Shown piece after piece: positions 57,804 to 64,000 of a stretch of DNA of 64,000 nt. Within the stretch, counting starts at the first letter, position 1; each line of letters begins with the position of its first letter. The notes beneath the pieces are model-generated. The model worked only from the letters and a program-made list of their open reading frames with translations. It ran no database searches and was not told the origin of the DNA. The translations under genes were made by a program, and so were the position numbers. Origin of the DNA: Hafnia alvei. GTDB taxonomy: Bacteria; Pseudomonadota; Gammaproteobacteria; Enterobacterales; Enterobacteriaceae. The DNA is taken from contig NZ_CP139992.1 of assembly GCF_034424155.1 (NCBI RefSeq), positions 1,070,012 to 1,134,011 of the forward strand. The letters run 5' to 3'.

Positions 57804-59402
57804 CTATTTTTTACCATCTGGTTGCAAAATTCCTCGTGTGCCTAGTAGAAACAGCAACGTCATTAGTGCCATAGCCAGTAGACCTGCTTGGCTAACACGG
57901 GCTCGAGATTGTTGGTAAAGCTTGGTGATAGTGGGTAAGTCTTGTTTGGTTGCTCCAGACTGCACTAACAGGCTGCTGAATCCTTGATCGCTGAGATAGG
58001 GAAACACGGTCATATTTTGTATGGTAATGCGGGTCTGAGGTGTGACGGTGATGTCTGCGATTCGGTGTTTCATGCTAAACGTAAGCGTAGTAAGCATGAC
58101 CGTACTCACCAACGCTACACCAAGCGCTTGACCAATATCACGGGCGGCAGACTGAATTCCGCCTGACTGGCGAGCCTCTTTTTCCGGTAATGCACTGGTG
58201 ACCAAATATGGCGCGTTGGCTGCAATCACTCCCATGCTGGAACCGATAAAACAAAGCCCGACAATAATCAATGATCTGTTAAAACTATGCACTCCAATAC
58301 CGGCGGCGGTAACCGCTGCGCCTATAATGCCGAGAATTAGCCCAACTCTGCACTGCCTACGTGCATTACGCTGGTGGATGAAAAGTGGCAATCCTAAAGA
58401 ACATCCAGCAAGGCAAATAGCAAACGGCACTATGAGTAGGCCGGTTTGAATCGCCGTTAACCCGCTAACCACCTGAGCAAAACTCACTACCACAAAAATT
58501 CCTGAGCTGTAGGCAAAAAAGATATAAGCGGTGAGATAGAGACCGGCACGCACCTGTGGGGTATGTAAAAAAGCATGTGGAATGAGTGCGCTACCGGTGC
58601 GGGCTTCGTGCGTTTTTTCCCAACGTAGCATTATGATTAAGACCAGAATACCTGCCAAAACTAAAAATAGGGCAGGGCTTAAACCAAACAGTGTGAAAGG
58701 CGGATTAAAAGGTGCAAATAGCCCCCAGTTAGAGATTTGCAAAATGCCAAAGATGACTAAAAATAAGCCGATGGTTGAGAGAATAAAAGCAGGAAAATCA
58801 AAATGTAATGGCTGGTTGCTTTTGGCTGGTTCATCAATAAGTGCAGAAAGCAGCAGAATAATGACGAGCAGCCCTCCCATCACGGAAAATGCCCAGCGCC
58901 AGCCGAGTGTATCCAGTAGCATACCGCAAATAATCGGCCCTAAAGCAAAGGAAACGCCACTGGCTGCACCGAGCGCCCCAAAGGCCATCGCGCGATCGCG
59001 CCCTTGATAGAGTCCAGTGATTAGGCCGAAGACGGAAGGGATCATAAAACTCCCCCCAATTCCTGCCAGAATGCGCGCTGCCCAGATAAAGAACGAAATA
59101 GAGGGGGCAAGTGTGGCGCACAGTTCGCCTAATAAATAAATTGCGCATCCAATACGGAATGTTCTGCGCCAGCCGAGAACACCGCCCAGCATACCACCTG
59201 CAATCATAAAGGTGCCTGCAATTAGCGGATACATGGTGTTAGCCGCACTAACTTGCGCCATTGATGCGCCAAGATCGTGCATTAAGGCGTGTGTGGCAAT
59301 ACTGAGCGTGACGTTATCGGCAGAGGCCAGAAATTGTGCCATACAGAGCACGATGAGTGGCAGCCAAATACCGCGTGTGTTGATCGGGGCTGTTTTTAAC
59401 AT
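57804..59402 (-). CDS. Major facilitator superfamily transporter, DHA2-like (second of a tandem pair)
   Basis: A 532-residue protein with about 14 predicted membrane helices, typical of the drug:H+ antiporter-2 type. Conserved parts include the motif A region LGGVLGWRRTFRIGC, motif C-like GALGAASGVSFALGPIICG, and RILAGIGGSFMIPSVFG. ATG 59402 has GGAG eight bases upstream; the longer frame from 59474 lacks a membrane-targeting start. It is a close relative of the next gene upstream and follows it by about 85 bases. It probably moves a small organic molecule or drug; the substrate cannot be read from sequence. Confidence 0.9.
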   Translation of the reverse strand: MLKTAPINTRGIWLPLIVLCMAQFLASADNVTLSIATHALMHDLGASMAQVSAANTMYPLIAGTFMIAGGMLGGVLGWRRTFRIGCAIYLLGELCATLAPSISFFIWAARILAGIGGSFMIPSVFGLITGLYQGRDRAMAFGALGAASGVSFALGPIICGMLLDTLGWRWAFSVMGGLLVIILLLSALIDEPAKSNQPLHFDFPAFILSTIGLFLVIFGILQISNWGLFAPFNPPFTLFGLSPALFLVLAGILVLIIMLRWEKTHEARTGSALIPHAFLHTPQVRAGLYLTAYIFFAYSSGIFVVVSFAQVVSGLTAIQTGLLIVPFAICLAGCSLGLPLFIHQRNARRQCRVGLILGIIGAAVTAAGIGVHSFNRSLIIVGLCFIGSSMGVIAANAPYLVTSALPEKEARQSGGIQSAARDIGQALGVALVSTVMLTTLTFSMKHRIADITVTPQTRITIQNMTVFPYLSDQGFSSLLVQSGATKQDLPTITKLYQQSRARVSQAGLLAMALMTLLFLLGTRGILQPDGKK

Positions 59403-59487
59403 GAAAATTCTCCGGTGCGGAAAATACCAAAACGCACACCTCCTTGCAGAGGTGTGCGTTAACGAGGCAAACAACGGCTAAAGATTA

Positions 59488-61158
59488 TTAGCGTGCTGCC
59501 TGTTTCTTTTTCTTATCATCAGTTTGCCCATCCGGCTGGTTGCCCTTTGTCCGAGTAGGGAGGTTGCGTGTGCCGAATAAAAACATCAGCGTCATTATGG
59601 CTGTCGCGACCATGCCTGCTCGAGTCGCGTTCAGACGCGCAGTTTTGTAAACCTCGCTGAGCGCCGGAACATCCCCCTGTGTAATTCCGTGATCTAACAT
59701 TAGCTTGGTAAAAGCATTATCGCTTAGGTAGGGAATTACGGTGATTTCAGAGACTTTGGTGCGAGTATCGATGGATAAATGATCGTCGCTACGCGCGGCC
59801 CCTTGAACGGCCATGGTGACGGTGGTGAGCATTACCATGCCGCAAACGGCAACGCCGATAGCTTGCCCAACGTTACGTGACGTTGCTTGTACGCCACCCG
59901 ATTGTTGGGCATCGCGTGGAGGAAGACCACTAGTTACGATATAGCTTGAATAGGCGGAAATGGTGCCCATGCTGATACCAATCAAACACATACCGACAGG
60001 TACGATTGTTGAATAATCAGAGGGCTGGAACCCAAAAATACATAAAATAGATCCTAGCGTGCCGATTAATAATGCAGCCTGACAGAGGCGCTTAGGATTG
60101 GCATTTTTGTAGATGACCGGTAGGCCAAGAGAGAAAAAAACCACGCCGAGAGCGAAAGGTAAAATCATTAATCCAGTTTGAATACCGTTGAGTCCTGCAA
60201 CCACCTGCACAAAACTGACGGTGACAAAGATGCCAGAACCATAGGCCAAAAAGATAAACGCGGTGAGGTATAAACCGTTACGTACCTGTGGGGTAGCTAA
60301 AAATGACATCGGTATCAGTGCACTTCCCACTTTTGCTTCGCGATAGCGTTCCCATTTCAGCATAACGGCTAGCACAACCAGCCCGAATAATACTAAGAAC
60401 GGCGCAGGGCTCAGGCCTGCAACGGTGAACGGCGCATTGAATGGTGTAAACAGTCCCCAACTTGACACTTTTAGGAAGCCGAGGATCACGCTAAACAACC
60501 CAACAACGGTAAGTAGCACGCCTAACGCATCGAATTTTAACTTACGCTCTGGTTTGGCTGGTGTAGGAACTAAAAATGAGCCAGCAAAGATAACAATGCA
60601 TAAGCCAGCGATGGCGGCGAATGCGGTACGCCAGCCCATGTGATCGACTAATAAACCACAGATAATGGGGCCGGCTGCAAAAGAGACTCCGCTGGCAGCA
60701 CCGATTGCACCAAAGGCAACGGCCTGCTGTGAACCTTTATAATTGCTCGCGATAAGTCCTAAAACTGAGGGGATCATGAAACTGCCACCAACGCCGGAGA
60801 GTAGGCGAGCTCCGTAGGTGAAGATTTCCATATTAGGAGAGAAAAAGGCGGTGAGCTCGGCTAAAAAGAGCAATGAACAACCGATACGGAAGGTCTTTTT
60901 CCACCCAATGATAAGACCAATCATCCCTGCGGCCACCATGAGTGAACCGGCGGCTAATGAATACATGGCGTTGGCTATGTTGATGAGATCCATTGATGCG
61001 TGAAGATCTTTAACCAATGCACCCGTGGCGATGCTCAGCGTGGCGTTGTCGCCAGATGTTGAGAGCTGAGCTAGGCATAAAACCAGTAGAGGTAGCCATT
61101 TGATGGTCGTTGATGAATCAGCAGCGTTGGCAACCGCGGGTGTTGCGATTGAGGACAT
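59488..61158 (-). CDS. Major facilitator superfamily transporter, DHA2-like (first of a tandem pair)
   Basis: A 556-residue 14-helix transporter with the same plan as its neighbour: SGDNATLSIATGALVKDL, IIGWKKTFRIGC, GIGAASGVSFAAGPIICG-like motif C, and a lysine-rich C-terminal tail. AAAGG precedes ATG 61158. It lies 100 bases after the amidohydrolase gene on the same strand, so uptake or export of that enzyme's substrate or product is plausible. Roughly half the residues match its neighbour by eye, consistent with an old duplication. Confidence 0.9.
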   Translation of the reverse strand: MSSIATPAVANAADSSTTIKWLPLLVLCLAQLSTSGDNATLSIATGALVKDLHASMDLINIANAMYSLAAGSLMVAAGMIGLIIGWKKTFRIGCSLLFLAELTAFFSPNMEIFTYGARLLSGVGGSFMIPSVLGLIASNYKGSQQAVAFGAIGAASGVSFAAGPIICGLLVDHMGWRTAFAAIAGLCIVIFAGSFLVPTPAKPERKLKFDALGVLLTVVGLFSVILGFLKVSSWGLFTPFNAPFTVAGLSPAPFLVLFGLVVLAVMLKWERYREAKVGSALIPMSFLATPQVRNGLYLTAFIFLAYGSGIFVTVSFVQVVAGLNGIQTGLMILPFALGVVFFSLGLPVIYKNANPKRLCQAALLIGTLGSILCIFGFQPSDYSTIVPVGMCLIGISMGTISAYSSYIVTSGLPPRDAQQSGGVQATSRNVGQAIGVAVCGMVMLTTVTMAVQGAARSDDHLSIDTRTKVSEITVIPYLSDNAFTKLMLDHGITQGDVPALSEVYKTARLNATRAGMVATAIMTLMFLFGTRNLPTRTKGNQPDGQTDDKKKKQAAR

Positions 61159-61257
61159 AGTTATAACCTTTAAAGGTAAATTTAGGGCGCAAGCCGTTAG
61201 CCAGCCTGCTGTGCAGGCCGGTATGAGGTGAAAAAGGTAAGAAAGACCGCGTATTGC

Positions 61258-62904
61258 TTAGTTTTGAATTGGCTGTAAGCGCCCGCCCAGTACGGTTCCC
61301 CAAATCTCAATGTCTTTAAGCTTCATCGGTTCAATAGCGAGTGGGTCTTGTTCAAGGATCGTGAAGTCGGCGTATTTCCCGCATTCGATGCTGCCGATGA
61401 GATGGTCGACTTTCATCGTATAGGCCGCACCGACTGTCATGGCATGTAGAGCCTCAGCGACGCTGATTTTCTCTTTTTCGCCCAGCACTCTACCGCTGGC
61501 AGTAACGCGGTTGACGGCACACCAGCCGGTAAATAGTGGGTTAATTGGTGTGATACCACAGTCGCTGTGGAAGGCAAATGGAATGCCGTGACGTACGGCG
61601 CTACCACAGGCGTCCATGCGGTTGGCGCGTTCTGGTCCCATGGTTTTTGCGTAATGCTGGTCGCCCCAATAGTAGATATGGTTACTGAAAAAATTCACGC
61701 ACATGCCCAGACTTTTGATGCGTTTAAACTGATCCTCTCGCAGCATCTGAGCGTGCTGCATGGTGGCTCGGTGATTGGCTGCAGGGATCCGGTTAAGCGT
61801 TTTTTCGACTGCCTGAATGAAGGCTTCAGACGCTTCGTCACCGTTACAATGGCAATGAACCTGATAACCACGAGACATAATCTCATAGACCTGTTGTTCA
61901 ACAACTTGTGGCGTGGCGTTCCAAGCGCCGTTATGTCCAGTTTTGTAATAGCCGGGTGATAACATACGGCCAGAGCCACCTTGAATAGAGCCATCTAAAA
62001 AGATTTTCATTGGACCGAAGAGCATTTTTTCATGGCCGTGTTTCATTACATCTGAAGCGAACTCAATGGCCTCAACAAACGGCTTTTTCACAAACGGAGG
62101 GCCATAAGCGACTAGCAAGCGAATAGGGAAACTGTTTTCCCGCGTCATACGAATGTAGTTCGCGGTGAGTTCTGGATTGCTGAAATCGGTTAGTCCCATG
62201 TCTGCTGCGCTGGTGCAACCAGCACGGAAAGCTTCTTGACCAAAATTACGGATCGCTTGTTCAGTGGTAAGTGCATCCCAGAAGCCATATTTGTCGAGAA
62301 TCGGCCCCATCGCCGCGAACTCTACGAGCTCACCATGCAATGTGCCATCTTCATTTTTGACTACGCCTTCAATGGCGCTGTCATCAAAAATTCCACAGTC
62401 ATGCAGAGCACAGGTGTTGGCCCCCATCAAATGGATGCTCATGTGGATCACTGCAACTGGACGGGTGGTGGAGACTTTATCCAGATGCTGGCGGCCAAGT
62501 TTCTCACTGCCAAAATAAATGGGATCTACGCCCCAGGCGATCAGCGGCGCATGGGGATCGGTCATGGTGCGTTCGATGGCTTGTAACGCGGTGACCACTT
62601 CGTCGAACGACCGGCAGCCTTGCCAGATTTTTCCCGTATAGTCAGGGCGATCGTAATATCCAACATATGGGAATTGCCACATACCGCCGCCGGTGGCGTG
62701 GGAATGGGCCTCAATAAGCCCTGGCATCACAATTTTATTCGCAAAGGTGTTATCGAGCGTGTATTCGCCCCAGCCTTCCAGCTCTTCCAATGTGCCGACG
62801 GCTAAAATTTTTCCATCACGAACGGCAACGTGTGAGGCTTCGGGCTGAGAAGGGCACATCGTGATAATTTTTTTTGCTGCGTATATTACGGTTTGGTTTG
62901 TCAT
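61258..62904 (-). CDS. YtcJ-like metal-dependent amidohydrolase
   Basis: A 548-residue amidohydrolase of the Amidohydro_3/YtcJ type. The N-terminal beta domain is followed by MPGLIEAHSHATGGG with metal-binding histidines, FLDGSIQGGSGRM, VHCHCNGDEASEAF, QHAQMLREDQ, and FHSDCGITPINPL with the late Asp. ADFTILEQDP closes the protein. Relatives hydrolyse amides or imides, but the substrate is unknown. ATG 62904 (MTNQTVIYAAKKI) matches the family; the frame open to 63060 has extra non-homologous residues and would overlap the divergent regulator gene. It starts a likely operon with the two transporters. Confidence 0.9.
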   Translation of the reverse strand: MTNQTVIYAAKKIITMCPSQPEASHVAVRDGKILAVGTLEELEGWGEYTLDNTFANKIVMPGLIEAHSHATGGGMWQFPYVGYYDRPDYTGKIWQGCRSFDEVVTALQAIERTMTDPHAPLIAWGVDPIYFGSEKLGRQHLDKVSTTRPVAVIHMSIHLMGANTCALHDCGIFDDSAIEGVVKNEDGTLHGELVEFAAMGPILDKYGFWDALTTEQAIRNFGQEAFRAGCTSAADMGLTDFSNPELTANYIRMTRENSFPIRLLVAYGPPFVKKPFVEAIEFASDVMKHGHEKMLFGPMKIFLDGSIQGGSGRMLSPGYYKTGHNGAWNATPQVVEQQVYEIMSRGYQVHCHCNGDEASEAFIQAVEKTLNRIPAANHRATMQHAQMLREDQFKRIKSLGMCVNFFSNHIYYWGDQHYAKTMGPERANRMDACGSAVRHGIPFAFHSDCGITPINPLFTGWCAVNRVTASGRVLGEKEKISVAEALHAMTVGAAYTMKVDHLIGSIECGKYADFTILEQDPLAIEPMKLKDIEIWGTVLGGRLQPIQN

Positions 62905-63044
62905 CAGATATTGGCCTGTAAATATTGAGCTAATCGGATCTGCCCTTTGTTTTAACCAAAGCATAGGCAAATTTAATTTGGCTATGCTAGGAGGCTTATT
63001 GGTTGTATAAAAGAGCCAAAATGGTGTGATTTTAAGGTGCCAAT

Positions 63045-64000
63045 TTGTTGTCAAACTCATCCGCGTATTTGCAGCTTCAGCTCACAGGAATAAAACTTGA
63101 GGCAGGACGAAAACGCAGCCAGCAGTTGTATCTGTTGTTACGAGAGCTTATTGCCAGTGAGCCGCTATGTGGCGGCAGTAAGCTACCGGCAACGAGGGAG
63201 TTAGCGAAGATGCTAGGCGTTTCGCGCAATACCGTGATGAATGCCTATGAACGACTGTTTGCTGATGGATTTCTTGAAACCCGAGTGGGCGATGGTACCT
63301 ATATCACTTTAGCAGGCAGTGGCACTCGGGGGCAGGCCCAACCATCACCTCCCTTAAACCCGCCACTTCATGCAGGGCTCCGTCTGCCGATTGCACAGCA
63401 ATTTAACCGTCATATCGTGCATGACGGTTTGCCTTCAGCCTTTCGTATTGGGTTACCGGCGCTGGATTTGTTTCCCTTTGAAACTTGGTCCCGTTTACAG
63501 AACCGTTTTTGGCGTAGAGAACCGATTCAGCATATGGGGTATGGCGATCCTGCCGGTGATATACAGCTTCGAGAATTGATTGCCCACTATTTGCGAAGTG
63601 CACGCGGATTGGCGTGCGATCCTGCACAAATTCTAGTCACACTTGGGGCACAGCAAGCCATCATGGTGTCTGCGGCGATGTTGTTGAGGGCTGAAGATGA
63701 AGTTGTGATGGAAAACCCCTGCTATTGGGCTGCTGCTGGGGCATTCTCATGTTTAGGGGTGCACATTAACGCCGTAGGCGTTGATGACGATGGGCTACTA
63801 ACGCATCAGCTCGCGCAGATCCCTAAAGCTAAAATGGCCTATGTATGCCCCTCTTGCCAATATCCAACGGGGGTCACCATGTCATTACCCCGTCGATTAG
63901 AACTGCTGAATTGGGCAATAGAGCGAGAAGCATGGATTTTAGAGGATGATTATGACGGTGAGTATCGTTATAGCGGCACCCCGTTGATGCCATTGGCTGC
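63045..64000 (+). CDS. MocR/PdxR-family transcriptional regulator (partial, C-terminus off the right edge)
   Basis: The frame runs from TTG 63045 (or TTG 63048) to the window edge, 318 codons. A stop codon lies four codons upstream and no ATG precedes the conserved region, so a TTG start with AAGG upstream is the best reading. The N-terminal GntR winged helix reads LPATRELAKMLGVSRNTVMNAYERL and DGFLETRVGDGTYI. A proline-rich linker leads into an aminotransferase-like domain with YGDPAGDIQLRELIA, LGAQQAIMV and LEDDYDGEYRY. The PLP-binding lysine would lie beyond the edge. It is divergent from the amidohydrolase-transporter operon and probably controls it. Confidence 0.88.
   Translation, partial: MLSNSSAYLQLQLTGIKLEAGRKRSQQLYLLLRELIASEPLCGGSKLPATRELAKMLGVSRNTVMNAYERLFADGFLETRVGDGTYITLAGSGTRGQAQPSPPLNPPLHAGLRLPIAQQFNRHIVHDGLPSAFRIGLPALDLFPFETWSRLQNRFWRREPIQHMGYGDPAGDIQLRELIAHYLRSARGLACDPAQILVTLGAQQAIMVSAAMLLRAEDEVVMENPCYWAAAGAFSCLGVHINAVGVDDDGLLTHQLAQIPKAKMAYVCPSCQYPTGVTMSLPRRLELLNWAIEREAWILEDDYDGEYRYSGTPLMPLA

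Noticed and set aside
57629-57874. 81-codon open frame with repeated SLPYRQLR peptides
   Set aside because: It is the translation of CRISPR repeats across spacers, with no ribosome site.

Overview
The window is chromosomal DNA of a gamma-proteobacterium of the order Enterobacterales. Almost every housekeeping protein aligns along its whole length with the Escherichia coli K-12 version as I remember it. The gene content and the combination of a phenylacetate (paa) cluster with an I-F type CRISPR array point to a Hafnia-like genome. The genus is inference; the order is secure.

Region 1 (1 to about 10,560) is an integrated genetic element at the 3' end of the tmRNA gene, laid out like the E. 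coli CP4-57 prophage. It has a P4-type tyrosine integrase next to ssrA, a TTG-started 157-residue possible cysteine-protease-fold protein, a YfjJ/inovirus-Gp2-like replication protein, a DUF3987 (YfjI-like) protein and an AlpA-type regulator. It also has a 641-residue protein I do not recognise and, running off the left edge, a Gabija anti-phage pair (GajA OLD-family nuclease and GajB UvrD-like helicase). The other end of the element lies outside the window.

Region 2 (10,564 to 38,325) is conserved core: ssrA-smpB, ratAB, bamE, recN (SOS boxes), nadK, grpE (heat-shock promoter), ung, grcA (tandem FNR sites), srmB, trmN6 and nadB. It continues with the envelope-stress operon rseD(leader)-rpoE-rseABC, lepA-lepB, rnc-era-recO, pdxJ-acpS, barA, rlmD and relA.

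Region 3 (38,326 to 57,230) separates relA from mazG. It has a membrane diguanylate cyclase followed by a degenerate-GGDEF/EAL phosphodiesterase, and the complete aerobic phenylacetate pathway (paaABCDEFGHIJK, paaXY, divergent paaZ). These enzymes activate phenylacetate to its CoA ester (PaaK), epoxidise the ring (PaaABCDE), isomerise and open it (PaaG, PaaZ), and beta-oxidise the chain to acetyl-CoA and succinyl-CoA (PaaF, PaaH, PaaJ). PaaI and PaaY are housekeeping thioesterases and PaaX is the repressor. mazG follows.

Region 4 (57,230 to 64,000) is accessory. It has an eight-repeat I-F type CRISPR array with no cas genes in view. Next come two tandem paralogous 14-helix major-facilitator transporters behind a YtcJ-like amidohydrolase, with a divergent MocR/PdxR-type regulator running off the right edge. 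The last four look like a regulated uptake/export-and-hydrolysis module of unknown substrate.
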